A stretch of DNA of 64,000 nucleotides from Xenorhabdus kozodoii. GTDB taxonomy: Bacteria > Pseudomonadota > Gammaproteobacteria > Enterobacterales > Enterobacteriaceae. Shown here piece by piece: positions 1 through 9,500 of this stretch. The notes beneath the pieces were generated by a model, which worked only from the letters and a program-made list of their open reading frames with translations, was not told the origin of the DNA and made no database searches. The stretch spans positions 80,822 to 144,821 of the forward strand of contig NZ_NJCX01000010.1 of NCBI RefSeq assembly GCF_002632875.1. Reading direction: 5' to 3'. The translations under genes were made by a program, and so were the position numbers. Position 1 is the stretch's first letter; each line of letters opens with the position of its first letter.

Positions 1-408
1 ACTATAACGGCTTGTATTATCTTGCCTATTCTCCGTGATCAATTGCTCAGCTTTTTCATACTGTTTTTGCTCACAAAGAAAAATATAATAGTGACGTACT
101 ACGGTATCACTTCCAGCCGCATACTGCATAGCCATTCTATAATGCTGGCTGGCGGTTTCTGGGTGGCCTGCATACTGTTCATGCAGTGCCATACCCAGGT
201 GTGCCTCTGGATGACGAGGGTCCGCCAGCAAGATTTTTTGAAAATGATATTTAGCGGCCGACAAATTTCGTTCCGCCAAATAAGCCTTCCCTAACTGTAA
301 TCGTGTATCTATGGCAACACCCTGATGAACGCGATGCGGCGAGCGTTCTGCACACCCCGTTAACAGGCCAAAACAAACTATAGACCAAATTATTGATTTC
401 CGTATCAT
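1..408 (-). CDS. pilW: PilW-like TPR lipoprotein (C-terminus outside window)
   Basis: The reading frame is open from ATG at 408 to the window edge, giving the first 136 residues. It begins with a lipoprotein signal (hydrophobic stretch, then lipobox LTGC with Cys at residue 19), so the product should be exported and lipidated. The rest is rich in tetratricopeptide-like helices (LGKAYLAERN, HPEAHLGMALHEQY). This fits the type IV pilus biogenesis/stability protein PilW (PilF), which helps the secretin assemble at the outer membrane. In several enterobacteria pilW sits directly upstream of rlmN, as here (71-bp gap, same strand). The family is inferred from architecture and position; the missing C-terminus cannot be judged. 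Confidence 0.8.
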   Translation of the reverse strand, partial: MIRKSIIWSIVCFGLLTGCAERSPHRVHQGVAIDTRLQLGKAYLAERNLSAAKYHFQKILLADPRHPEAHLGMALHEQYAGHPETASQHYRMAMQYAAGSDTVVRHYYIFLCEQKQYEKAEQLITENRQDNTSRYS

Positions 409-479
409 AGCATCTTCATTTATAAGGATATGTTAAACTTTGCCAAATTTTTAGCCAGTAATCGATTTTAAACAAAAAA

Positions 480-1658
480 TTAGACTGTTTTTACCTGAAT
501 AGGTTCACCTGTCAGGCGTTTTTTCAATGTCCGTTTTGTTCTATCGATGACATCACCGGCCAGCTGTCCACAGGCGGCATCAATATCATCACCCCTCGTT
601 TTACGCACGATGGTTGTAAAGCCATATCCCATCAGAACCTTGGAAAAACGGTCGATGCGACTGTTCGAGCTGCGTCCATAAGGTGCACCTGGGAACGGGT
701 TCCACGGGATCAGGTTGATCTTGCTGGGCGTATCTTTCAGGCATTCTGCCAATTGATGGGCCTGCTCAACACTGTCATTGACATGGTCAAGCATCACATA
801 CTCTACGGTCACCCTTCCCTGATTAGCATTGGATTTTTCCAGGTAACGACGTACTCCTGCCAGGAACTCTTCAATATTATATTTACGGTTAATTGGCACA
901 ATTTCGTCACGAACGTCGTCAGTCGGTGCATGCAAGGAAATGGCTAATGCAACATCGATCATATCCCCCAATTTATCCAATGCAGGGACAACACCAGACG
1001 TTGACAATGTCACACGGCGCTTCGACAGACCAAAGCCGAAATCATCCATCATAATTTCCATTGCGGGGACGACATTATTCAAATTAAGTAATGGTTCTCC
1101 CATCCCCATCATTACCACGTTAGTAATGGGGCGACGGCCACTGGATTTCAGTGAACCTATAATTTTGGCGGCACGCCAGACTTGACCAATAATTTCGGAG
1201 ACTCGCAGGTTACGGTTAAAGCCCTGCTGAGCCGTAGAACAAAATTTACACTCTAAAGCACATCCCACCTGAGATGAAACACACAATGTCGCGCGATCAT
1301 CTTCTGGGATATAAACCGTTTCAACCTGTTGATCACCGACAGTAATCGCCCATTTGATAGTGCCATCAGCGGAGCGTTGTTCTTCTGCCACTTCGGGCGC
1401 CCTGATTTCGGCAACTTGTTGCAATTTTGCCCTGAGCACTTTGTTGATATCGGTCATCTGCTCAAAATCGTCATAGCAATAGTGGTAAATCCATTTCATG
1501 ACCTGATCGGCACGAAAAGGTTTCTCGCCCATATCGATAAAGAATTGACGCATTTGTTTACGGTTAAGGTCGAGCAAATTGATTTTGCCGCTTTTCTTTT
1601 CAGGCGTGACAGATACGGCGGAAGTTGAAGGTGGTACGGTTTCGTTAAGTTGGGACAT
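480..1658 (-). CDS. rlmN: 23S rRNA A2503 / tRNA A37 C2-methyltransferase RlmN
   Basis: This 392-residue radical-SAM enzyme methylates C2 of A2503 in 23S rRNA and A37 in certain tRNAs, supporting decoding fidelity. The radical-SAM cluster motif C-x3-C-x2-C is at Cys133, Cys137 and Cys140, preceded by a conserved Cys126. The GEPLLN motif and a late DAACGQL cysteine (the methyl-carrying Cys in this family) are present, so the enzyme looks intact. It lies downstream of ndk on the same strand, separated by a strong terminator, and upstream of pilW. The N-terminal 25 residues are longer and more polar than in E. coli. Confidence 0.97.
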   Translation of the reverse strand: MSQLNETVPPSTSAVSVTPEKKSGKINLLDLNRKQMRQFFIDMGEKPFRADQVMKWIYHYCYDDFEQMTDINKVLRAKLQQVAEIRAPEVAEEQRSADGTIKWAITVGDQQVETVYIPEDDRATLCVSSQVGCALECKFCSTAQQGFNRNLRVSEIIGQVWRAAKIIGSLKSSGRRPITNVVMMGMGEPLLNLNNVVPAMEIMMDDFGFGLSKRRVTLSTSGVVPALDKLGDMIDVALAISLHAPTDDVRDEIVPINRKYNIEEFLAGVRRYLEKSNANQGRVTVEYVMLDHVNDSVEQAHQLAECLKDTPSKINLIPWNPFPGAPYGRSSNSRIDRFSKVLMGYGFTTIVRKTRGDDIDAACGQLAGDVIDRTKRTLKKRLTGEPIQVKTV

Positions 1659-1802
1659 TGTTACATTGCCTCGTTGTTACACTTTCGGCTCTATGCTGAT
1701 CTAATTTCAGCATTAAGTTTTCATGCGGTGACTGCCAGTTCAATGCTCATTCGCTCTTTTAACACGAGCTATGTTGAATGGACATCGAAATAAAATAATA
1801 AA

Positions 1803-1830
1803 CGCCCCACTGAACCAAATCAGTGGGGCG
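1803..1830 (-). terminator. Rho-independent terminator of ndk
   Basis: A perfect 10-bp stem (CGCCCCACTG / CAGTGGGGCG) with an 8-nt loop is followed on the minus strand by a T-rich run. It lies about 50 bp past the ndk stop codon. Confidence 0.9.
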
Positions 1831-1879
1831 CCTCATTGTACAAACTTTACTGTTTATATGCTATATGCAGCCAAAAGCT

Positions 1880-2308
1880 TTAGCAGCGAGGAAAGACTTC
1901 ATCATGACTGAAAAAATAAGCAATCTCGCGGGTTGCAGATTCGATAGAGTCCGAGCCGTGAACTGCATTTTCAGTAAAGCTGTCCGCGTAGTCTGCACGT
2001 AAAGTGCCTGCCAATGCATTAGCGGGATTAGTGGCACCCATCAGATCACGGTGACGTTGTACGGCATTTTCACCTTCTAAAACTTGTACCATGATTGGGC
2101 CAGAGGTCATAAACGCCACCAGACCATCAAAGAAAGGGCGGCCTTTGTGTTCAGCATAAAAACCTTCCGCTTGTTCGCGAGTCAAATGCAGCATTTTAGC
2201 CGCAATGATTTTAAACCCTGCGCTTTCAAAACGGGCATAGATAGAACCGATAGCATCTTTCTTTACGGCATTGGGTTTAATAATAGAAAAAGTACGTTCA
2301 ATTGTCAT
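1880..2308 (-). CDS. ndk: Nucleoside diphosphate kinase
   Basis: The 142-residue protein matches the full length of bacterial Ndk. It transfers the gamma phosphate of ATP to (d)NDPs through a phosphohistidine, balancing nucleotide pools in the cytosol. The catalytic His lies in the motif NAVHGSDS, and the N-terminal [12 protein letters not shown] strand is present. The gene is monocistronic: a TATAAT-like box lies near 2419-2424 on the minus strand and a strong terminator follows the gene. Neighbour order rlmN-ndk is as in E. coli, where pbpC would come directly upstream; here an accessory patch of about 1.6 kb separates ndk from pbpC. Confidence 0.97.
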   Translation of the reverse strand: MTIERTFSIIKPNAVKKDAIGSIYARFESAGFKIIAAKMLHLTREQAEGFYAEHKGRPFFDGLVAFMTSGPIMVQVLEGENAVQRHRDLMGATNPANALAGTLRADYADSFTENAVHGSDSIESATREIAYFFSHDEVFPRC

Positions 2309-2564
2309 TGAGTAACCTCTTTGGCACTTTCAGCGATGATTCATTTTAATTTTTATGCCCCAGACAAAACTAAGGAGCAACGCTACCCTGTATCTGACAG
2401 GAATAAAAATAGGCGTTGATTATAGGAGGAGAGTTTCTGCTTGCCTACAAAAAACATAACATTTCATTAAAACTTTCTTAGCGAAAATATCATTTTTTAG
2501 CATAAATCACATTTTCGCTCCGTGACACCCGGTAAAAATGATAATTCTATAAAACAATGCCCGT

Positions 2565-2991
2565 TCAGGCGATGAAATTCCAGACAGCCAAGCTGACTAA
2601 GATCATGGAATTGGCATTTTTCACGAAATCAGTTTGCATAATATACCAATCCAACTTCAAGTTGCCGTTTGCAAACCAACGAGAGTGTTTATATCTCCCC
2701 GCTACGCGGGGAGATATAAGACGCATCTTGAAAGGCGATTGGTATATATCCTGTTTGCTCTCATCAGAGACTTGAAATTGCCCGGTAAACTTTTCTTTGG
2801 GATTTTGGCTGGTTTTATCTGACGTACCAATGATGCTGATAGTATATTTGTGCCCTGCGGGCAATAGATCGGTACATTCTCTCAAGGCGCCCTGACCGGT
2901 TATCTTTTGATTATCCGTTATTAATGTATCAGCAAACGAAACAGGTAGATAAAATGCAGCCAGCAGCAAAACATAGGAAAAAAATTTTCAT
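2565..2991 (-). pseudogene. Small secreted protein gene: frameshifted signal peptide, repeat inserted in frame
   Basis: An ATG at 2991 follows a good ribosome binding site (GAGG, spacing 5) but its frame closes after 20 codons. Removing one A from the AAAA run at 2985-2988 joins it to the long open frame and restores a textbook signal peptide beginning MKFFSYVLLLAAF and ending near SFADT. The mature part is about 110 residues and matches no family I recognise. Residues corresponding to 2642-2746 come from the 105-bp palindromic repeat, which adds 35 codons without a stop. Without the shift, translation could only start at a TTG (2969) lacking a ribosome binding site. It is either a pseudogene or contains a sequencing error in the A run. 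Confidence 0.55.
2642..2746. repeat. 105-bp palindromic repeat, copy A (ERIC-like miniature element)
   Basis: The ends are near-perfect inverted repeats (TATACCAATC / GATTGGTATA), with internal CTTCAAGTTGC and GCATCTTGAA arms and a central hairpin around CCCCGCTACGCGGGG. It has the same length and arm sequences as copies at 3298-3402 and 27909-28013, but a diverged middle. It lies inside the small secreted-protein gene and keeps its reading frame. Confidence 0.9.
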
Positions 2992-3057
2992 TTTTTCCTC
3001 ACTCTATTTACGTTGAATTAATAATAAACACGCTCTTATTTATGCTAATTCTTTGCC

Positions 3058-3264
3058 TTAATCGTCTTTGAATTCCAATATATCTCCTGGCTGGCAATGC
3101 AAATATTGGCAAATAGCATTCAAGGTAGAAAACCGAATCCCTTTAATTTTTCCTGTTTTCAACAAAGAAAGATTCTGTTCAGTAATACCAATAGCTCGTG
3201 CTAAATCTTTAGATTTAACTTTTTGTTTCGCCATCATCACATCCAGATTGATAAGAATTGCCAC
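3058..3264 (-). CDS. Small Cro/C1-type (XRE) transcriptional regulator, YozG-like
   Basis: The 68-residue protein is a single helix-turn-helix domain (KSKDLARAIGITEQNLSLLK, ending QPGDILEF), typical of the small regulators that follow DUF2975 membrane-protein genes. I chose the GTG start at 3264 because AGGGGA lies about 5 nt upstream and the resulting N-terminus (VAILINLDVMMAKQK) fits the family. A longer ATG start at 3306 lies inside the adjacent 105-bp repeat and adds 14 implausible residues. The gene is downstream of the broken DUF2975 gene, its probable former operon partner, and may now be expressed from the repeat or read-through. Confidence 0.8.
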   Translation of the reverse strand: MAILINLDVMMAKQKVKSKDLARAIGITEQNLSLLKTGKIKGIRFSTLNAICQYLHCQPGDILEFKDD

Positions 3265-3297
3265 GCTATCCCCTACACAATGCTCTGATTTTCGTCG

Positions 3298-3402
3298 TAT
3301 ACGCATTAAACTTCAAGTTGCAATTTACAACACGATATGAAACCTAATTTCTCCCCGCTTCGCGGGGAGAAATCACACGCATCTTGAAGTTAGATTGGTA
3401 TA
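3298..3402. repeat. 105-bp palindromic repeat, copy B
   Basis: It differs from copy C (27909-28013) at one base that I can find. It has terminal TATAC...GGTATA ends, CTTCAAGTTGC / GCATCTTGAAG arms and a central CCCCGCTTCGCGGGG hairpin. It lies between the XRE regulator and the broken DUF2975 gene, and supplies the last residues and stop codon of that gene's remnant. Confidence 0.92.
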
Positions 3403-4065
3403 TATATTACATGCCTGGTAAAGAATACGCGAAATAATAGCCAGACAAACTGAAATAAAAATCGCGACAAAATGACCCGTCGTTAAACTCAATGAGATAA
3501 ATCGTTCACCCACTGGTGCTCCCATTGTTAACCACCCTGTTAATATATACCCGTCGTCTTTCAAGTTGCCGCTTTGTTGGCTGCGCTCATTCACCCCAGT
3601 CACAGAGTTATCTATGCTCCTGGGGGTTCATTCCCTTGCCGCCGCGCCGCATCTTGAAATCCATAGGGTATAGGCTCGCAAAAAATGTCTAAAATACTCC
3701 ATAAGATGACTCCCCAACCTGCATATTCCAAATACTTAACAGTACGCTTGGAAAAATAATCCCCTTTTCTATAATTGCCAAACAATCGATGAAAAGCGAA
3801 AAAACGCCCAATCAACGATAGGAGTGGGATCGTCGATATCAAATATTCCCCCCGTTAATCTCCATGCGCTCAATGTCCCCCGGTCGAAGCTGGACAATAT
3901 TCTTTCAGTTAACGAAAAACCTAATCCATATCTTCCCAAAATTAGCTTTGGCTCCAACCAACTGAAAATATTGATCGCTATCATGAGAATAATAATTAAC
4001 AAAGATAATCTGGACATCACCAGGCTGAGTGTCGTCATGTATGTCAGTTTTTCAGAGGGTATCAT
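3373..4065 (-). pseudogene. DUF2975-type membrane protein gene, broken by frameshift, ERIC and 105-bp repeat
   Basis: Three fragments in different frames together resemble a DUF2975 membrane protein. The N-terminal part from ATG 4065 has a hydrophobic helix (LSLLIIILMIAINIF). The middle part (IPLLSLIGRFFAFHRLFGNYRKGDYF) is in another frame, and the two would join if the GGGGGG run near 3849-3854 were one G shorter. The ERIC at 3546-3672 then cuts the frame; a last fragment (TGHFVAIFISVCLAIISRIL) runs into copy B of the 105-bp repeat and stops there. The family assignment rests on fragment patterns and on the following XRE gene, with which such proteins form two-gene operons. The gene is very unlikely to be functional. 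Confidence 0.7.
3546..3672. repeat. ERIC element (127 bp)
   Basis: It is the canonical 127-bp enterobacterial repetitive intergenic consensus: TATACCC...GGGTATA ends, GTCTTTCAAGTTGCC and GCATCTTGAAA arms, and the conserved GCTCCTGGGGGTTCA core. It sits within the DUF2975 gene remnant; its length is not a multiple of three, so it breaks the frame. Confidence 0.95.
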
Positions 4066-4122
4066 GCTTATGTCTCATCAATTAACATGATCAAACCATA
4101 GACCATTATTATCGTAAAACAA

Positions 4123-4153
4123 TAATTTATTCATCTAAAACATGAATAAATTA
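4123..4153 (-). terminator. AT-rich hairpin downstream of pbpC
   Basis: A perfect 12-bp stem (TAATTTATTCAT / ATGAATAAATTA) with a 7-nt loop, followed on the minus strand by TTGTTTTA, lies 30 bp past the pbpC stop. The stem has almost no GC, so termination strength is doubtful. Confidence 0.45.
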
Positions 4154-4182
4154 GATGTAAAAAAACAAAATAAAACAGTAAA

Positions 4183-6504
4183 TCACTTCACCACAAAGTT
4201 AATTGAGCTGACTTGTCCAGCCAAGTCTAAAACACTAAGCTGGTATTTTCCTGATTGTGATAACGTCCTGTTCCAGGATTGGTTATTTTCTGTTACAGCC
4301 ACTTGTTCGCCATTCAAAAACCACCACTGCTTACCGCTGCCGCCTTGGGTTGTGAGCCGCAAATCCAGGTTCATTTTCCCCGGAATGCGCTTCAATACGT
4401 CGCCTTCCCGAACGCCAATAATCAATAATGGGGCTTCATCCATTTTCATCGGCGGGCATTGTGGATTAATGGGAGGAAGTCGATTAGCCCGACGCTCCTT
4501 GGCCGGTAACCATGCTTCCAATGCGATCGGCCATAAGCTGATTGTTTCAGGATGGGCGGTAGGGCAATCAGGAGCAACACGCAACCCATTTTTATCTAAC
4601 CAAATTCGCTCATTAATCCCAGAAATACCCTCCTGTTCAACCGCAGAGAGTGTCGGGGGGATCGTATTATCCAAAATCCAGCTTAGGTGATGCTGCCGAC
4701 AATTGTCGCTGCGCTGAGGCAGGATAGTCCCGCTCGGCCAGCAAATAGTTGCCTGAGTGACACTAGCAGGCCGGGGATCAACAGGGGTGCGACGCAAGTT
4801 CTCCATCAACAAGCCATTGACTTGATTCATAATGGGTATCGCCGTGGCATACCCAACCTGACCCATAACAGGCGTGCCGTCTGGCCTGCCAACCCAAACA
4901 CCTATGGTATAGCGCGCATTCAGGCCAATTGCCCATGCATCCCTGTAGCCATAACTTGTGCCTGTTTTCCATGCCAACGGAACACTGGCAGGCAAAATAT
5001 CATCAGGTTGAGGCCGCCCTTCTCCGGCCATAATCCTTCTGACAATCCAGGCTGCCCCAGCAGAGAACAGTTGCCTGTCCCGTATTTTTTGTTGCGGAGT
5101 AAAGCGCAGCGGAGAGACTTTTCCCTGACGGGCGAAGGCACTGTAAGCCGCAACCAATTGATCCATTCGAGCCGCAGTCCCTCCCAAAATCAGGGATAAA
5201 TTGGGTTCACTGCCTAACGGGAAACGCAGTCTCATCCCCACATTGCGTAAATTAGCCGTGAATCGTTTGGAACCATAAGCTTCGAGCAGTTGCACTGCGG
5301 GTAAATTCAGCGATCTGACTAGTGCTTCACTGGCACTCACCGGCCCGTTGAACCCACTGTCAAAATTTCCTGGTCGATAATCATTAAAACGGCGGGGAAC
5401 ATCTTGTAATAAAGATCCCGCATGGATTAACCCATCATCTAACGCCATTGCATATAAAAACGGTTTTAGTGTCGAACCAGGTGAACGCCACGCACTGACC
5501 ATATCCACATGCCCGAAACGGCTATCATCCTGAAAATCCACTGAACCAATATAGGCTTTGACTGACATATCGGTATGATCCACGACTAATACGCCAATGG
5601 ATGTTTTATCCGCTAACTGATATTTCCAATTCAGCACCATGTCTTCTAATTGACGTTGCAAAGCGGTATCAATCGTGGTTTGGATCACTTCCTGCTGATT
5701 TTCGTTCGCCATTCGCCTTGCCAATAGTGGTGCAAGCTGGGGAACCTGACGTGGAGCCAGCCATATGTTTTCTTCCTTGATATCAGCAACTTTTTCCTCT
5801 GACCAAACATGATATTGCGCCAATCGCTGCAATACCTTGTCACGTGCTGCTTGCGCGCGTTCTGGGTAGCGATCAGGCCGTAATCGGCTGGGTGCTTGTG
5901 GCAATACGGCCAATAATGCCGCCTCTCCGGCTGAAAGTTCTGACGGTGACTTCCCCAAATAGGCCCAGCTTGCTGCCCCAATTCCCTGTAATGTTCCACC
6001 AAATGGCGCACGATTCAGGTACATTTCCAAAATCTCATCTTTTGAATAGTGCCATTCCAGTTGCAGAGTGCGCCAAATTTGTTTGAGTTTTCCGGCAAGG
6101 GTGCGGGGATGTGGATCAATCAGTCGGGCAACCTGCATGGAAATAGTACTTCCCCCTGACACAATTTTTCCTGCGCGAAGATCTTGCCATGCCGCCCGCA
6201 AAAGAGAGATCGGGTTAATCCCCGGATGTTGATAAAACCAGCGATCTTCATAAGTCAGTAATGCCTGAAGGTAGTCAGGAGAAACGTGATCTAATGTGAC
6301 GGGATAACGCCAAATCCCTTCACTGTCAGCAAAGCGCCATAATGGTGAGCCATCAGCCCCGATCACTACCCGTGCCATTTTGACGTTATGTATTGGCAAT
6401 GGCCAGATTTTATCTGCCAGCCACAGTGCGGCGGGAAAGGCGAATAAAACAGCCACCATCATCGTCACAATAAATTGATGATTGCGGAAAGACAGTTTTC
6501 TCAT
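4183..6504 (-). CDS. pbpC: Penicillin-binding protein 1C
   Basis: A 773-residue bifunctional peptidoglycan glycosyltransferase/transpeptidase anchored by an N-terminal membrane helix (FIVTMMVAVLFAFPAALWLAD). The glycosyltransferase domain shows YEDRWFYQHPG and SGGSTISMQVARL. The transpeptidase domain has the SxxK motif (STLK, Ser about residue 344), SLN and KTGTS. A C-terminal PBP1C domain of roughly 90 residues follows. It lies just downstream of the alpha-2-macroglobulin gene yfhM on the same strand (57-bp gap). This pairing is conserved, and the two proteins are thought to act together: the protease trap protects cells while PBP1C repairs breached wall. Confidence 0.96.
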   Translation of the reverse strand: MRKLSFRNHQFIVTMMVAVLFAFPAALWLADKIWPLPIHNVKMARVVIGADGSPLWRFADSEGIWRYPVTLDHVSPDYLQALLTYEDRWFYQHPGINPISLLRAAWQDLRAGKIVSGGSTISMQVARLIDPHPRTLAGKLKQIWRTLQLEWHYSKDEILEMYLNRAPFGGTLQGIGAASWAYLGKSPSELSAGEAALLAVLPQAPSRLRPDRYPERAQAARDKVLQRLAQYHVWSEEKVADIKEENIWLAPRQVPQLAPLLARRMANENQQEVIQTTIDTALQRQLEDMVLNWKYQLADKTSIGVLVVDHTDMSVKAYIGSVDFQDDSRFGHVDMVSAWRSPGSTLKPFLYAMALDDGLIHAGSLLQDVPRRFNDYRPGNFDSGFNGPVSASEALVRSLNLPAVQLLEAYGSKRFTANLRNVGMRLRFPLGSEPNLSLILGGTAARMDQLVAAYSAFARQGKVSPLRFTPQQKIRDRQLFSAGAAWIVRRIMAGEGRPQPDDILPASVPLAWKTGTSYGYRDAWAIGLNARYTIGVWVGRPDGTPVMGQVGYATAIPIMNQVNGLLMENLRRTPVDPRPASVTQATICWPSGTILPQRSDNCRQHHLSWILDNTIPPTLSAVEQEGISGINERIWLDKNGLRVAPDCPTAHPETISLWPIALEAWLPAKERRANRLPPINPQCPPMKMDEAPLLIIGVREGDVLKRIPGKMNLDLRLTTQGGSGKQWWFLNGEQVAVTENNQSWNRTLSQSGKYQLSVLDLAGQVSSINFVVK

Positions 6505-6525
6505 TCAAGCCATACCGAAATAAGG

Positions 6526-6554
6526 CAGCCCCTACCTTCTGAAAATAGGGGCTG
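6526..6554 (-). terminator. Hairpin between yfhM and pbpC
   Basis: A 9-bp stem (CAGCCCCTA / TAGGGGCTG) lies 8 bp after the yfhM stop. It is followed on the minus strand by CCTTATTTC, a poor T-tract, so it may attenuate or process the yfhM-pbpC transcript rather than end it fully. Confidence 0.5.
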
Positions 6555-6561
6555 TTGATGA

Positions 6562-9500
6562 TTAGCGGACAACTTCCAGTTTTGGGTTGGTTTCACCCAC
6601 TGCCCGCCAGTTAGGGACATACATGGATTCAACCTGCGGTGCCGGTATTTGATAAATCCCTGGTGCAACGGCGCGAGCCAAATACAGCAATGTCACTGGC
6701 TTGTAGGATGGCACAGCCACAGCGGCAACGAAGCGATCATCGCGGTATTCGATATGACGGATATCCGCATTCTGCATTTCTTCAACAGAATCTGTCAAAC
6801 CCGTCGCGCTCTCACTCAGGCTGGCACTGCTGGCGGCCAGATTTTGGTTTTCTATCTCCAATCCGGCTGGCAGTAAATCAACGACCAACGCATCGGGCAC
6901 TGATTGGGTTGCGCTAATCTCCAGCTTCACGACAACCATTTCACCACTTTTCATACGCTCTATGGCGGCAGGATGGCCGGCTAAGTCAAGATAAGTGCGC
7001 TTAATTTGCAGGACATTTGAGTAAGGGACAGGGGTATTCAGTGGATATCCGACGATATTCAAGCGCGAATACAACGTACTGTCTCCACGGTTACGGATAT
7101 CCACGCCTTTCGAAAGCTGGCTTTCCGTTACGGCTTCGGTTAGGGCACTGTCACGGTTAAGTGGCGGCATCTGTTGATTAATGACCGCTTGCCACGGTTG
7201 TTCAGTCATGCCAATAAAGTAACGTCCGGCCAGATACAGCGAATTACTTTCTTGTGTTGAGAAATAACGGCGACTTGATAATTCATTGGATAAACTAAGC
7301 AACTTGGCATCACGCTCTTTTTGCAACATATTGTGCTCTGTCAACAGAGCGACAATCAATGCGTTATCACGGATAACGCTGCCATAGTCCCCTAATCCAT
7401 AACCCGCTTTGCGGGGCTTATTCACACCCAGGTGAACGGCTTCATTACCGCGGGTATTATCTCCCATCATTTTCAGTGCGATACCCAATTGAACCAAAGA
7501 CAAGCCATTTTCTGCCTGTTCCCGACGTCCATAGAGCTGCCTCAATCCACTCAGCGGCGCTTTTTGTTGGCTGGCCAAAACCAAGCCGGCGTAAGCCTGC
7601 ACAGAAAATTGTGTCGCCAAATGTGAAGAAACGCTGTAGCGATCATTGATGAGGGTTCTATCCTGTAGGTAACGCAGTAACCGGTTATCAGCGGCTTTCA
7701 GCGCATCAACAGGAACGCTGTAACCCTGCTGGGTTGCGCGGAATAGGAAATCCGTCGCATAGGCGGTCAGCCAAAACTCTTCATAGCCATTGCGATCCCA
7801 CAACGAAAAGCTACCATCATGGCGTTGCATACTGAGCAGATGGGTAATTCCCGCTTCAATGGCTTGTCTGCGGTTCTCATCACTTTGGGTATGAATACCC
7901 AGCTTTTTCAATTCGGCTTCATTGGAATAGAGCGATGGATAGAGCCCACTCACCGTTTGCTCCAAACAGCCGTAAGGGTAGGCATACAATTCACGAATAT
8001 AACGCGCGATTTGCAATGGCGGCCTGCTGGTCAGCAATAACTGCCCTTCTACCGTTTTGGGTGCCAGACCCGAAATGGCTGTCGGCGGTAATTGCCAATT
8101 TTGCCCTTGATGGATGACGTCAGAAAATTGAATGGTTCGGGCTGGATGTGCAGGACGCACGCCTATTTTCCAACTATTTTTATATTGCGCCAGTTTTTCG
8201 TCGGGCAGGTTCAAGCCATCAATAGTTAGGAAGATTTCCCCTTGCCCAAATCCATAGTCAGCTTTGACCGGAATTTGAACGGTGGTACGTTTCCCTTTTT
8301 CCAAGGTGAGTTTTTTGCTTATCACACCTTGTAATTTAATCAGCCCCTGGGCGGCGAAATGCAAGGTCAAGACTTGGGGTTGCTCCGTTAAGTTGGTGAG
8401 ATCCAACGACAACTGGGATTCATCGCCACCTGCCATAAAACGGGGTAGTGACATTTGGGTAATGACCGGAGCCGCCACAATAATCTTACGCTCACCGTGA
8501 CCAAATTCTTCATGACTCCATGCCTGAGCCATTAATCTAAGCTCGCCATTGAAATCAGGGATCGGTAAGGTAACTTCGCCTTCACCATTGGCGTTCAAGG
8601 TAACAGGTTTAGCTTGCTCTGCGATAATTTTGACTTCCGTCAGTGGCTTTTTGCCGCCCCGCTCCAGGTCACTATCACTACCATCTCCCCCAAAACGCAG
8701 ATTTGCCTGTCGTCCTCCAGCTTCAATCAGATGGCCATAAACATCATATTGATCAACGCTATACCGTTTACGACCAAAGAAACTTTCATAAGGATCTGGG
8801 GTTTTAAAGTGAGTAATGCTTAATACGCCTGTATCCACCGCTGAAAGCAGGACATTAACCTGTTGCGGAAGGGGTTGCCCTGGTTGGGGGGTGACTTTGA
8901 TTTTAACTTTTAGCGCCTGATTTGGCCGCATCTTATCAGGCGCGTTTAAGGTCAAGTTTAGCTTACGCCCTTCATCCACCAATGGCAGGTGTAATACCCC
9001 GATTGCCCTCTTCGGCGTTGCCTGACGGGATTTATCTCCTGGACGAATAACAACGGCCGTGAGATACAGATCATGGCGCGCCCACGCCTGATTAATCGGG
9101 ACTTCAACATCCAGGCCCTTTTCTGGAACCGCTATTTCTTGCCACCACAACGGGCCATCACTGGATTCCACCAGTAAATAACCTTGACCTTCTTGTGGTG
9201 CAACCAAACGTACTTGCATTTTTTCGCCTGGCTTATAGGCGGGTTTATCCAGCGACAATTTAACCTGATCCGGGCGTACTGCCCCTGTGCCGCCGGTATT
9301 ATCCTGCCACGAATAACCCGCCCAGAAATTCAGGCTAGTCACGAGTTGATTTTGGGGATTGACCACTTCAATACGGTAACTTCCCCAATCCACAGGGAAA
9401 CTGATTTTCGCTGTACCATTTTCAGCAATCTGGATATGTTGTTCGGCCATAACCAGATCTTTCTGGTTATAATCCGAATCCCAACCACTACTGTCTGACC

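Noticed and set aside
4142..4690. 182-codon plus-strand frame at the 3' end of pbpC
   Set aside because: Antisense to a fully supported pbpC with no signals of its own.
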